Of a stretch of 60,000 bases of DNA, positions 34,347 to 45,290 are shown in pieces. The position numbers and the translations under genes were made by a program. Location: assembly GCA_950295325.1 (NCBI GenBank), contig OX485805.1, positions 39,483,501 through 39,543,500 of the forward strand, written 5' to 3'. Every line of letters begins with the position of its first letter. Position 1 is the first letter of the stretch. The notes beneath the pieces are model-generated. The model worked only from the letters and a program-made list of their open reading frames with translations, made no database searches and was not told the origin of the DNA. The DNA is from Polytrichum commune. Taxonomy: Eukaryota; Streptophyta; Polytrichopsida; Polytrichales; Polytrichaceae.

Positions 34347-34906
34347 ATTATCCAACTTATTGTTTTAAGCACGCATGTCCTTAGTAAGGTGAGCTTACCC
34401 ACAACCAACAAACACCTCATATGACAACTATGTCATATAATTGAACCCCCAATTGTACGCATGGAGTACATAGTCTTGGTTTGAATTTAGTGTCGGTTTC
34501 CTATCTGGGGGATGGGTTACGTACTAGTGTTAGTCTGGTATCTACTAGGTGAATTCTTGGGTTCAATAATCAACATCAATAAAGGTATCAAAAACCTACC
34601 CGAATAATATTAAAATTGTAAAACTAGTCAAACAATAATATTTCGGGGATATGTCAAGATGAGAGTATCTTTGTATTACCCAAGAGTTGTTGTTTGGATC
34701 AATGTCATTCCAAACCATCTTGATAATAGAATAGCAATGTTGCCTAGATATGAAGGTTCGTGCATGGTATATAGACCCAAATGATACCGAAAACAAAAAA
34801 CACCATTAGATTCCCATACTCTCTTGGTATCAAAACACGTGAAACCCTCAATATAAATACCCAAATGGCCTTAAAAAAATGAGGATACCAATCAAACATT
34901 GATTCT
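34347..34906. other. Non-coding, nothing recognised
   Basis: Short antisense frames at 34,596-34,864 have no recognised product. This DNA is the target into which the hAT-type element at 34,915 inserted. Confidence 0.45.
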
Positions 34907-35623
34907 TGTGTGAACAGGGTTGTCTATCCTGACGCATGACGGTGTCGTGCCGTCATGACGTGTCGTGTCGTGACGGACCCCTCCGTCACGACACAATAGG
35001 GTCCACGTAGGGTCAACCTAGGGGGAAGCTAGTAGGGTGGGTAAAATACTTACCTTCTTGCCAAGGTGGCGTCCTATGTGGCAGAAAAGGCCGACGTGGA
35101 CGTGGATATGCCTAGCGCCAGGTAAACCATTTTGCCATTTTGTTTATCATTCTGTTAAAATCAAAGTAGTAAAATATGACTAAGGAGGGTGTGGGGCGGA
35201 CGGGGGTGGGGGAACGGGGACGGACATGGGTTGGGAACGGAGGCGGACGGGGGCGGGAACGGGGCGGACGGGGGCGGGAACGGGGCGGACGGGGGCGGGA
35301 ACGGAGCGGACGGGGGAGGGAACGGGGCGGATGGGGGGGAACGGGGCGCGGACGATCGGGGAACAGGGGCGGACGGGGCGGGAACGGGGGCGGACAGGCG
35401 CTAGTAATTTTTTCCCCACTTTATCTCTACTTTGTTGACTTGTCATCACACGTGGACATCTTACATCCTACATGTCCGAAATGGGGTAATGTAATTACAC
35501 ACAGAATTCGGTAAAATTCAAGTCCGTCAGGATAAAGACAGCATCCAGCATAATGTCGTGACGGCACAACATTATGCCAAGATTAGCCTCCGTCACGACA
35601 CAATAGACAACTATGTGTGTGAA
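34907..35623. mobile_element. hAT-type non-autonomous transposon with 8-bp target duplication
   Basis: The element is 34,915-35,615 (701 bp). TGTGTGAA precedes it (34,907-34,914) and the identical TGTGTGAA follows it (35,616-35,623). The left end is CAGGGTTGTCTATCC and the right end, on -, is CATAGTTGTCTATTG. CAGGG-type ends with 8-bp duplications are the hAT signature. Subterminal words GTGTCGTGACGG and CCGTCACGACAC occur several times on both strands. No transposase is encoded. Instead the middle holds a 21-bp G-rich minisatellite. Confidence 0.88.
35180..35400 (+). repeat. 21-bp G-rich minisatellite inside the hAT element
   Basis: Units close to CGGACGGGGGCGGGAACGGG (plus one G) repeat with a 21-bp period; consecutive units start at 35,244 and 35,265. 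Diverged units extend to both sides. The + strand carries many runs of four or more G, so it should form G-quadruplexes. Because 21 is a multiple of three and the units lack stops, every frame stays open on both strands. The resulting Gly/Arg- and Pro/Arg-rich frames of 70-112 codons are by-products. Confidence 0.85.
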
Positions 35624-36067
35624 GTTCCAAAAACGGAGTTAAGACCCTACAAGTACCACAAAAATGTGAAATCCTCATTATATAATGTATACCCAAGAGA
35701 AAAAGGGATACCAAAGTCCAAACCTTAGAATGAAAGCTTCCAGGCTGGCCTTATCAACTAAAATGAGCCAATTGGGCCATTATGAGACAATCCTTTTGTC
35801 ACAATTGATGAGATCTTCCATATTACAATTGATTATTTGCATGGTTTTATACACATGTGTGAGTGTATTGGAATGGTTGAGTTTTATTTTAAGAACCCTC
35901 AACGGGTATTCTCTCGTACCAATTAGCAATCATTATGTTCCCACCACGTTCCCTACATTAAATTGAGTGGACCAATTGACTCATTTTAGTTGATAAGACA
36001 TTCAGCTTCTAAAGTAATCGAAAACTAAAACTATGGAATAATGATGGTTCTGTGAATGTCAGGATGC
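35624..36067. other. No gene supported
   Basis: A 93-codon frame on + (35,685-35,966) has a hydrophobic middle but no recognised family. Confidence 0.4.
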
Positions 36068-36316
36068 CAATGACCCAATGTCCGGAGAGATATTTGAGCA
36101 TAATCAGTCAATTTAATTCTAGTGTTTCCAAGTCCAACTGGTTGCATGTTGTGATTCCTCCGTTTCTCTTTCTTAATTTCAGGTATATTCCATAGATTCT
36201 TCTCCTCAAATGATGGGTAACTTTCGTGCAATCTTGAACTTCAACCGGTTATTTCTCAAACGCAATGGGGTCACCTGTAACTAGCAGCCGGTTTTCCCTG
36301 TTCATTGCAATGACCC
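36068..36316 (-). mobile_element. Family A MITE with perfect 9-bp target duplication (A9)
   Basis: The element is 36,077-36,307, flanked on both sides by CAATGACCC (36,068-36,076 and 36,308-36,316). On - it starts CAATGAACAGGGAAAACCGG and ends CTCTCCGGACATT. This copy best defines the family boundaries: 231 bp, short imperfect inverted ends, and a 9-bp duplication as made by Mutator-type transposases. Confidence 0.82.
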
Positions 36317-36536
36317 TAGGGGTGATGCGTTAAAATTCTCCTCCTGAAATTCTGTGTGTATGGATGGAGTATATACTCGGATAAAAATCATTTTACAGTT
36401 GCGGATCACATACTACTATAAAGATCATTCTGTGCTTTTTAGAGACTGAGGCACCGAATACTCCAAGGGAGTAGCGACACTCGTGGATGACATTGAAAAA
36501 GTTTATTCCGAATCGGACTCATCAACGTCTTTCTCT
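36317..36536. other. Spacer, nothing recognised
   Basis: This short non-coding stretch ends in a (CT)n tract at about 36,532-36,543. Confidence 0.4.
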
Positions 36537-37555
36537 CTCTCTCAAGTTTCTCTCACTTGCATGTGGTGACAATAATCGTAACTTAGTCGTAGCATGTATT
36601 CCAAGTGCCGCCGGTAACTATGTAAGATTGGTATGTATATATACACAAAATAGATAGATAGATACATGAAAAGATATTTTGTCGTGTTGTAACTCGACCT
36701 TTAGAACAAAATCACCGCCTCCAAGTTCTAGCTTCTTGGTAGACACTCAAGGTTCTCTCACGTGCACGTAGTGACAATAATCGTAACTTAGTAGTAGCAT
36801 GCATTCCAAGTGCCGCCGGTAACTATGTAAGATTGGTATGTATATATACACAAAATAGATAGATAGATACATGAAAAGATATTTTGTCGTGTTGTAACTC
36901 GACCTTTAGAACAAAATCACCGCCTCCAAGTTCTAGCTTCTTGGTAGACACTCAAGGTTCTCTCACGTGCACGTAGTGACAATAATCGTAACTTAGTAGT
37001 AGCATGCATTCCAAGCGCCGCCGGTAACCACGTAAGATTGGTATAATGTATATATATACAAAATAGATAGATAGATAGATGAAAAGATATTTTGTTGTGT
37101 TGTAACTCGACCTTTAGAACAAAATCACCGCCTCCAAGTCTAGCTTCTTGGTAGACATGCAAGTTTCTCTCACGTGCACATAGTGACAATAATCGTAACT
37201 TAATAGTAGCATGCATTCCAAGCGCCGCCAGTAACCACGTAAGACTGGTATGTATATATATACAAAATAGATAAATAGATAGATGAAAAGATATTTTGTT
37301 GTGTTGTAACTCGACCTTTAGAACAAAATCATCGCCTCCAAGTCTAGCTTCTTGGTAGACATGCAAGTTTCTCTCACGTGCATGTAGTGACAATAATCGT
37401 AACTTAATAGTAGCATGCATTCCAAGCGCCGCCGGTAATCACGTTAGATAGGTATATAGATAGATAGATGGATAGATATTTTTGTCGAGTTGGAACTCGA
37501 CCTTTAGAACAAAATCACCGCCTCCAAGTTCTAGCTTCTTGGTAGACACGCAACG
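36537..37555 (+). repeat. ~205-bp tandem repeat, five units
   Basis: The anchor CACCGCCTCCAAG starts at about 36,714, 36,919, 37,127, 37,331 (as CATCGCC) and 37,517, giving periods of 205, 208, 204 and 186 bp. Each unit holds TTCTCTCACxTGCAxGTAGT, ATTCCAAGxGCCGCCGGTAA, a (GATA)n tract and GTAACTCGACCTTTAGAAC. The first two full units are almost identical, so amplification was recent there. The 167-codon antisense frame is just the repeat read on - and is not a gene. Confidence 0.85.
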
Positions 37556-37567
37556 GTCCATGATACT

Positions 37568-37819
37568 ACACTATTAAGTATTGTATTTAGTGTCTTATGG
37601 TATTTTTTTGTCATTGTGGTAATTTTTTTAGTGATGTTTTGTATGAATAAGTTTATAAGTATTGTCATCCCAATTTACTTTTAGGTCATCCAAATGGCAA
37701 GTATGGAAACAAAGTGACATGTAAGGTATACATTTAGAGTTAGTGACACTACACAAGGGGTTTACACTTGGTATTGAGCAAGACAATTAGAATTGGTGAC
37801 ACCAAAAATAATGTTTAGA
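37568..37819. mobile_element. Family C inverted-repeat element (C3, short form)
   Basis: It starts ACACTATTAAGTATTGTATT and ends TGGTGACACCAAAAATAATG, with GAATAAGTTTATAAGTATTG and AGTTAGTGACACTACACAAG inside, matching C1. The middle section present in C1 is missing. Confidence 0.55.
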
Positions 37820-38780
37820 GTAGTGGTGTGCTTCGACTTAAGGAGTTTGGCTGAGGTGGGTGACCCATAACGGCAGTCTACAAATACATGAAGCTAATCT
37901 TGACTAACTTAGATGGTGCTAAACCATGACTTTAAAGTTTTCTAATTGAAGGCTACTATTGATAAACTAAAGTTTAGGATTTTTTTCTTGTTAGCAATTG
38001 AATGGGCATTCCAATGCATCTAGGTATGTCTTATTTGAACTTTGTATGCAAAAATTATGAGGGTTCAAAGTTGAGTTGGTTGATTACCCAAAACCAAAAC
38101 ATGACCTTGATATTAAGGTGGTGGACATGTGAGCCCAAAATGGGCCCACATGTTTGTTTTAACTCTTGTAAACCATTACAAGTGATGTTTTAGTGTTTTA
38201 TGATTATTTACAAAAATATAAAAAGAATGAAGCTTGAAAGAAACTAGGTTTAAGCATTAGGCTCATTTGGAGTGGATTGATTAAAAATATAGTAGTAAAA
38301 GGAAGTTCCGTAGTTGGTGAGCGTAGTAGGTAGAGACCCAAGGGTAGTTAAATGATTGAATTAGGACCTTTGGTGTTTGTTTTAGAAAAAAAGCTCAAGA
38401 GATAAGATGAGAGCCTACAAAGTAGGAGGAGATTTCGAAGGCTTATCGTGAGCCTTGAGGGTGCTCACCTCCTCAAACTCACTATTTAAGACCTCGTTCT
38501 TCCCTCACTCCTCCTCTCTTTCCTTCGTGCTCCTTGGCACCCCACGTGTTATAAATGTGGGTGCGTGGGAAATAAGATAGGAGCACGTGTGTGTGCATGG
38601 GTGTAAGGTTAAGAGCCAAGGCTAGTTGGCCTTGAAGAGGATTTGACCTCTTGTTAGTAATAGTTAGGCGTGAATGATTTAAAGTTCAATTTATGGCTTT
38701 GTTTGAATACTTAGATTTACATTGATTAGCCTTATACTTATGCGGATGTGCAAAGTCTCTTATTGGAGCATTTAGTTTTG
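37820..38780. other. Non-coding, nothing recognised
   Basis: No coding support. Low-complexity CCTCxTCT words occur around 38,490-38,530. Confidence 0.5.
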
Positions 38781-39040
38781 TTGGACTTCATATGAATTTT
38801 TGAGAGCCAAAAAACCGAGACTATGTCCAAACTTCCAAAAACTAGTGAAAAAATCCAGATTCAAAGGGAACAACGTAGAATTGCGACCATATACTTTGTG
38901 GCAGTAGAAATATTATTGCATATTTATGTAGAGGACTTCATTACCTATCCATGGATACCAAGAACTCATTTTTTGGACTTCATATGAATTTTTGAGAGTA
39001 AAAAAACCGAGACTATGTCCAAACTTCCAAAAAAATAGTG
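38781..39040 (+). repeat. ~67-bp direct repeat, two copies 192 bp apart
   Basis: TTGGACTTCATATGAATTTT through GTCCAAACTTCCAAAAA occurs at 38,781-38,848 and again at 38,973-39,040, with only a few changes. The DNA between them is non-coding. Confidence 0.75.
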
Positions 39041-39549
39041 ACACACTCTTATAGTTTTTTACTTATGATGTTTTTGACTTATGATGTTTATTGAATTACC
39101 GAGGGAGGATTTTCTACGTGTCATTATAACTTTTCCACTCGGGCTATGACGAAATCAAAGGGTAGGGAATTTTTGGTGACAGGACATCTCAAATTTTATA
39201 TTTATTTCTACATCAAGAATTTTGGATGTTAGTTTTGAAAGCGATAGCATGTTTTACTGTATGGGGTGCAAGCACGTTCAAGTACACAGCTTCATTATCA
39301 TGCATAATTTAAGTGAAAGTGGTCCAATAATATATACTAAGTTTGAATTTTGTGAAAGAAACAATCAGAAACATTTGAAAAAACACATTATCTACAAAGT
39401 CAAGTAATTTATGTCTATAATTTATTTTTCTTCCAAGAATAGTCTACATATTTAGAAGATAGTACAAGTAGTGTGCAAATAAATATAATGAACATGTACT
39501 TGTTTATGATTTGTCTAAAATATGATAATATTACATTAAATTAATTTTT
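39041..39549. other. Non-coding, nothing recognised
   Basis: A duplicated TGACTTATGATGTTT word is at about 39,060-39,090. Otherwise nothing is seen. Confidence 0.45.
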
Positions 39550-39850
39550 TTCTATAATTTTTTTGTAATGATGCCCTCAAGTTCACAAAGAATACAAGGA
39601 GTATGAAAAAATCCAACTTCAAATATTTAAGGTAATGAAATCTATGTCCAAAATCAAATTTAGCCATTACCTTTGAGTAGTACTTTTAATGATAAGTTTT
39701 GAAGATCTCATCTTGATACTCTATATTTGAGTACCTAACACAACAATAGAGGGCATCATGAAAAAAATATCCAATTTAAACAACACTTTGCTACTAGTAT
39801 CAAACATTTGACTAAAAGAATTATGGTTTTAGTATACTAGAGCATTTTTT
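39550..39850 (-). repeat. Family I dispersed repeat (I2), reversed
   Basis: Read on -, it gives AAACCATAATTCTTTTAGTC, TAGTAGCAAAGTGTTGTTTA, GTTGTGTTAGGTACTCAAAT and GAGATCTTCAAAACTTATCA, collinear with 28,437-28,770. Confidence 0.5.
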
Positions 39851-40634
39851 GCACATACTTGACCATGCATGCTCCATATGATAACATTAGAGTTCAACCA
39901 TTAGAGTTTTTTTATAAACTCTGCAAGTAATCCCAATTTATCCTCAACACTATCAACGCTAATGGATTTGTTGCCATTACCACTTGATTCATAACAAGGA
40001 TGAGAAAGAAAATAGTTTAGATCAAGTTCATCTAGCATACATTGGTGGACATCCCACTTTGTGCATGAATTTGTGACCCCATTGACTCCAACCCCATCCC
40101 CAAAACTACTTGGGATGAAAATTCATAAAACACACTCGAGCTAGAGAAAAACTCAAGGAGAATGACAATTTTTTAAGGTTGAATGTTCAAATGGGACTAT
40201 GATTCGGTTCAATGGGAAAGTTGATAAAAATAATCAGAGTCTCACATTGTCTTACTACTAAATTATGTGTTTTTTTCTAATAATTTCATGCATAACATTG
40301 GATGGATGAGAGGTACACCGCACACTTGTGTACAATAACATTCTCTCACTATGAAATTGCAGAGGCCATTTTTAATGTAGAGTTTTTGGGGAGTGCTATC
40401 TTATAAGCAATGAGAAATGAGCGGTCACTTGTGAGAAGTGAGGAAGGAAAAATATTTGGTATTATGCACAATTGTATTCTATAACCGTGGTATTTTGGCA
40501 TGAAGAATAATAATTTTAGGGATTAATATAAAAAAAGGCGGGGAGGATAAACAACATGAATGCTAGATTGTGCATAGTGAAAATGAGCATTGAGTAGTGA
40601 ACAACGAGAGGAAAACAATATATACACGACTATG

Positions 40635-40637
<3 letters not shown>
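39851..40637. other. Non-coding, nothing recognised
   Basis: AT-rich without coding frames above background. Confidence 0.5.

Positions 40638-40705
<68 letters not shown>
40638..40705 (+). repeat. Compound (AT)n(GT)n microsatellite
   Basis: An AT tract of about 14 units runs directly into a GT tract of about 19 units. Such tracts are highly variable and may adopt Z-DNA or cruciform forms. Confidence 0.9.
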
Positions 40706-40707
<2 letters not shown>

Positions 40708-41557
40708 ATCATATAGCAATTTTCATAGTTGTATTGCATGCCCTATGACATCTTGATAATGCTTATCATTGACATTCATAGTGTGAATAATTTTAAAAAT
40801 GAAACAAAACATATTACAAGGGATTCTTAAATTTTTAATAGGTCAATAGTATAACACAAAAATAGAGAGTGCAAAGATTATAGAGTCGGACACAAAAATG
40901 ATGTTACTCTTAGGTATAGCATGAGTGGAAGTATACAAAAAAACGATACAAATAATGAAACCTTCCGTAATGACAGATGAACATGTGTTAACAAAAAACC
41001 AACCGATAACTTGTCATGATGGATGTTGAACATGATTCAGCCTCTAAGTCTATGAAAATTAGAACAAAGCGATCATAATGTCTAGTTTTTCTATGTGTTA
41101 AAGGGAAAGTGTGAGCCACTCAAACCGCTCACGGGTTGAATTAAGGCCCACAATCTATAAAAATGAAGAAGTTAGTGGTTAGAATTAATCAATATATAGG
41201 TGGCTATTAGTTTTTGAGACATCCACCTGTGGATGTGAGTTGTGTAAGAGACTAGTATTAGGTCTGGACCAACCCGGGTTCAAATTTGGTTGGTTACATT
41301 GACTGGTGTTATCCCAAATTGAGCTAGTGATAAAGCAGGAATAATCTATAGGCGGATACAAAGAAGATGTTCTTACGCGGGTGTGCGTAGAATCTTCTCA
41401 AGTATTTTTTATCTTTTAGAAACATGTTATTATTTACCCACGTGAAGTAATCAAACCGCTCGCGGTTGGGTTAAGATTCGTGGTCTAAGTAGAAAGAAGG
41501 CCAGTTAATAGAAATTAGATTTAGGTTAATTAGTTAGTATGAAGAAAAATAGACAAT
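40706..41557. repeat. Non-coding with a diverged direct repeat
   Basis: CAAACCGCTCACGGGTTGAATT (written here in two parts: CAAACCGCTCACGG, GTTGAATT) at about 41,119 recurs as CAAACCGCTCGCGGTTGGGTT (CAAACCGCTCGCGG, TTGGGTT) at about 41,453, each followed by a similar CACAATCTA or CGTGGTCTA. The rest has no signal. Confidence 0.4.
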
Positions 41558-41805
41558 GAATGAAGGACATCGAAAGACAACGTTGAAGGGATGAATGACA
41601 GCGGAGGATGACGCCGAATGGATGAATGAAGGCGTAGGACGACGTGGAATGGATGAAGGACAACGTAAGACAACGTCAAATGGATGAAGGTCAATGTAAG
41701 ACAACGTCGAATGGATAAATGACAATGTGGGACGACCTCGAATGGATGAAAGATAGCGTAGGACGACGTCGAATGAAGGAATGACAGCTCAGGACGACGT
41801 TAGAC
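41558..41805 (+). repeat. 31-bp minisatellite, about eight units
   Basis: Units such as GGATGAATGACAGCGGAGGA (then TGACGCCGAAT) repeat every 31 bp from 41,589. Six consecutive units are clean and those at the edges are diverged. GACGACGTCGAAT is the most conserved half. The antisense frames here (IHP.FDVV-like repeats) simply reflect the units. Confidence 0.8.
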
Positions 41806-42104
41806 GTAGGACAACAACGAACAAATAATGATATTAAACGGATGAGATTGCGAGCGGATGAAGGTGTAAACGTATGACAGCAACGAACGGAGGATGACGT
41901 CAACGGATGAAATGGCGAGCGGATGAATGCCGTTGGATCAACCGGTTGGGAAACCAAAACCATTGGATCTAGGGGTTTAGATAATGGCGGCTAGGGTAGT
42001 GACAGCCGTGAAAGCCAACCGTTAGATGTAGGTATACTTTGATCTACAACTAAGAAAACTTGATGATTGGAAGGGGTAGTCCCCCAAAAGGAGCGCGGGG
42101 GCTC

Positions 42105-42245
42105 ATTCTCACTCTCTCATTCTAATGGTTAGGACTAGAATTCTCACTCTCTCATTTTAGTGGTTAGGACTAGAATTCTCACTCTCTCATTTTAGTGGTT
42201 AGGATTAGAATTCTCACTCTTTCATTCTAGTGGTTAGGACTAGAC

Positions 42246-42272
<27 letters not shown>
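42105..42272 (+). repeat. 35-bp tandem repeat (four units) and (CT)n tract
   Basis: ATTCTCACTCTCTCATTxTA then GTGGTTAGGACTAGA repeats at 35-bp spacing from 42,105. It is followed by a CT tract at 42,247-42,272. Confidence 0.8.
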
Positions 42273-42277
<5 letters not shown>

Positions 42278-42865
42278 CTTGATTTACGGGCTCCATTCTC
42301 AAACCTACGGGCTGCCCGGAAAAAACGGGTACTATAAAAATGAGAGCCGAAATCCCAGAAAGCACCTCTGAATAGACTTACCCCGTACTTCATGTGTGTG
42401 CGTCTACTGGATAGGATGCTTGAGAGCTCTGCATAGATTTACTGCAGTAAGGCAGTAGCGACAGAGTATGTGAGCAAGGATTACTACAGCAGATCAGCAC
42501 TACTGAGTTTTTTCAAGAACTTATATACAGTGTGAGCGAATTCTGGAATCTACTGAGAGAAGTTCTTATCAGGGAACTACAATTCACAGTGATCCAAGAT
42601 CCCATAAGCAAATTCGAGATGAACAAGAATAGTTCATCACAAGATGAATTCAAGGTGTAGATCAGGAGCAGATTGGTCTACTGTGATTACACTTGATGAT
42701 AGAATTGCCTACATGGGATAAACAGTTTTCTCACTTACATTCAATCATTTCTTGATTTGAGTATTGCATGATATATTTTCTATGCAATTATATATGTAGA
42801 GTGTTTTGTATTGTACCTATTTCCATGGAAGTAGCATTGCCTTGTTGACATCGATAACAAGTAAG
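42273..42865. other. Non-coding, leader-like
   Basis: No frame or repeat is recognised. The texture (mixed composition, few homopolymers) differs from the flanking repeats and could be a retroelement leader or an old UTR, but no primer-binding site or LTR pair was found. Confidence 0.35.
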
Positions 42866-43066
42866 ATGGTCCGCCTACACCTGTTGTACGCTCTACTAAT
42901 TTATTTCTTGGTAATATTGGGGAGCATGGGCATAGGTGAGGACCTCTTCTACGAGTGCAACGTACCTCCCGAAGAAATTGTCCACTCAATACATTGTTCT
43001 GGAAACTTCTCTTTGAAACCCAGAAAATTGAGTATGGGAATTATCTTTCTTGATAATTACAGTTGA
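42866..43066 (+). CDS. Small frame with signal-peptide-like N-terminus, doubtful
   Basis: The 66-residue frame from the ATG at 42,866 begins MVRLHLLYALLIYFLVILGS: a positive residue, then a hydrophobic stretch of about 16, then small residues. This fits a secretory signal peptide or one membrane segment. The remainder has two cysteines and no known motif. The open frame extends 20 codons upstream to 42,806. No introns, homologue or expression signal can be seen, so it may be chance. Family unknown. Confidence 0.15.
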   Translation: MVRLHLLYALLIYFLVILGSMGIGEDLFYECNVPPEEIVHSIHCSGNFSLKPRKLSMGIIFLDNYS

Positions 43067-44475
43067 ATCCTCTCTACAAAACTTACCGATACCTGCTATT
43101 GTTTCTTACATATGACAGTCTGCAGATAAGAACATAATAAGTAAACTCTTTTGCCGAAGGGAGTTTCCAATACCTCGCTTTGCTGAACTATCTGATGTGC
43201 CTTATGTTACCGACGTACTAATGCGACTTGTTTTTACGGAATATCAATTACAGTAAGAACCAGGGAGCTAGAGAGAGTGGTTGAAAGAAGTCTCAAGTCT
43301 GTTTTTCAACCTATACTGTTTCTTACTGAACAATTGCAAGTTGAACATTAGAATATGTGACTGAGGACACTATTTTTGGATATATTCATCTTAAACATAC
43401 TCGTGATTACAATATATGAGGTGTTTGAATGAAGTATACTGCTATACAAAGTACTTCAGGGGTACTCATTTTTTCGGAATTTCGGGAGATATCCCCGTAG
43501 CGATGTTTGTCCGAATGAGAGTTAGTTCGAAAATATGTATACCCTGATTAGCCTCAGTAACTTTCTGAGTAATGGTCTTACAAGCTATCCAAATATGATG
43601 GTTTATCTTTAACTGGATCTTCTCAAGATGGTCAATCAAGAACAGGTCGAATGAACTTGAGGTTATCAGAACTACAACCCGACCCTCGGAGTATATGCAG
43701 AAATTACACAAAGTATTTAACTACTTAGTGTGTTTGCATAACTAAGACTACAAAGAACTGATAGAGTCAATCTTTGAGTAATATGAGTAATCTCTATGGG
43801 TACTAACTATATAGCAACTACCCTGGATGATTTGAGAGTCTTCTAATTTAAGTTCTTGATCAATGAATATTTGAGAATTGATCTTTAAACATTTTCCGAT
43901 AAAGGGGATATTGCTTAAGCATACCCGAAGGATTTCTGATTCCTGAAAGAGGAAGATAGTTATTCTGATACTTGATGGGGGAAGAAATATAGTCTAGTTA
44001 AGGGAGTCTGTTACTATATGAGCGTTGCTTTGACCGTATGAGAAATAAAGACACAGGTAACTCCCAGTCTACACACTCCTTTACACCACCATATGGACTG
44101 GTAAATACTGGACTGTTTCCAAGAACAATGGCAATAGGGACCGTATGAGGACAGTACTAAGAACCGAGGTTGATCGTTTTTAGACCTCCACTGGAAGGTG
44201 GATGTAATTCCTATATTACACTGTCATCAACTAAGGTGAAACTCCATGTTTGACACAGGATGTATGAGGGTTCTGTAAAGTTTGATTGAAGACATACAGA
44301 CCATTGAAAGTTGCTACCGAAAGAAGGAGGTAGACACAAAGAAATGTGACATACCAAGAAATTATCGAGACCCTGTAATGACAGGGATGTATGTTGTCAG
44401 TTTCCTACATAACATGACTTTACAATAAGGGTGACATAACTTATTGTGACAAGACCATAATCAGGACAAGATTAG
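43067..44475. other. Non-coding, nothing recognised
   Basis: An 81-codon antisense frame at 43,466-43,711 is not recognised. No repeat shared with other parts of the window was seen. Confidence 0.45.
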
Positions 44476-44479
44476 TCAG

Positions 44480-44516
<37 letters not shown>
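44476..44516 (+). repeat. (CT)n microsatellite
   Basis: A CT tract with one TTT interruption. Confidence 0.85.
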
Positions 44517-44518
<2 letters not shown>

Positions 44519-44628
44519 TCTTGTGGTTAGCACGACTCTTCTCTTGCCCCCTCTTCATGTAGGTAGATGCAATTAGTTGTTGAAGTATAGGAATAAGAAT
44601 GATGGACAAAGTGGTTTATGAGCCCCAT

Positions 44629-44693
44629 GAATGTTGAATAATAGGGTTTTTGAACCCTATGAATGTTCAATAATAGGGTTTTAAACCCTATTA
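44629..44693 (+). repeat. Short direct repeat, two units
   Basis: ATGAATGTTxAATAATAGGG plus TTTT and AACCCTAT occurs twice in tandem with a period of about 32 bp. Confidence 0.65.
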
Positions 44694-44825
44694 AAGAGAT
44701 GTGTTATTTTCTAGTTGCATTAGCTTGATATTCTAAGTTATTGGATGTTACTTAATGATTATTTAATCTTCTTTTTAGTAGTTCATGCCTTAGTCTATAT
44801 ACTAGTTATGTATTAGCCTTTACAT

Positions 44826-45290
44826 TATTGTTAGATCAGTCCTCTACAATAATCTCTATATTAGTCTCATGCATTACGTTCTGCATTGGAATCTGCATTA
44901 GTCTCCTGCATCAATCTTCTATAGTAAACTTTTGTATTACGTTCTACATCAGTCCGTTATATCAACCCTTTATATTAGTCCCCTGCAATAGATTCTACAT
45001 TAGACCTTGCATTAGTTTCATGCATCAACTTCTACATTACTCTCATGCACTATGTTCAATATTATTCCTCTGCATTAGGTTTCGTGTTAGGCTTGCGCTA
45101 CTGTTTTGCATTAGCCTTCTATATCAACATTTTGTATTCGTGTTCTGTGATCATGTGTTGCATATCATGCAGTAGTGTCACGCAAGTGTCTTGCGTGTCA
45201 CGTAGTAGTGTCATGTGTGTCATGCAGTAGAGTTTGACATTAATCCTCTGTATCAGACCCTATATTGGTCTCCTACATTATGGGAATTTG
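44826..45290 (+). repeat. Degenerate short-period (about 16-18 bp) array
   Basis: Over about 460 bp the words CTGCATTAGTCTCCTGCAT, TCTACATTAGTC, TATTAGTCCCCTGCA and CTGCATTAGG recur about every 16-18 bp with many substitutions, ending with GTGTCACGCAAGTGTC and GTGTCATGTGTGTCATGC words. The 115-codon + frame through it is rich in Cys, Ile and Ser only because of the repeat. Confidence 0.6.

Noticed and set aside
35176-35514. Gly/Arg- and Pro/Arg-rich frames up to 112 codons on both strands
   Set aside because: A 21-bp stop-free minisatellite keeps all frames open; no coding evidence.
36917-37420. 167-codon antisense open frame
   Set aside because: It is the ~205-bp tandem repeat read on -; the peptide repeats exactly with the DNA unit.
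41534-41963. Antisense frames with repeated I-H-P-F-D-V motifs
   Set aside because: They mirror the 31-bp minisatellite.
44828-45175. 115-codon Cys/Ser/Ile-rich frame
   Set aside because: Product of the degenerate ~16-18 bp array.
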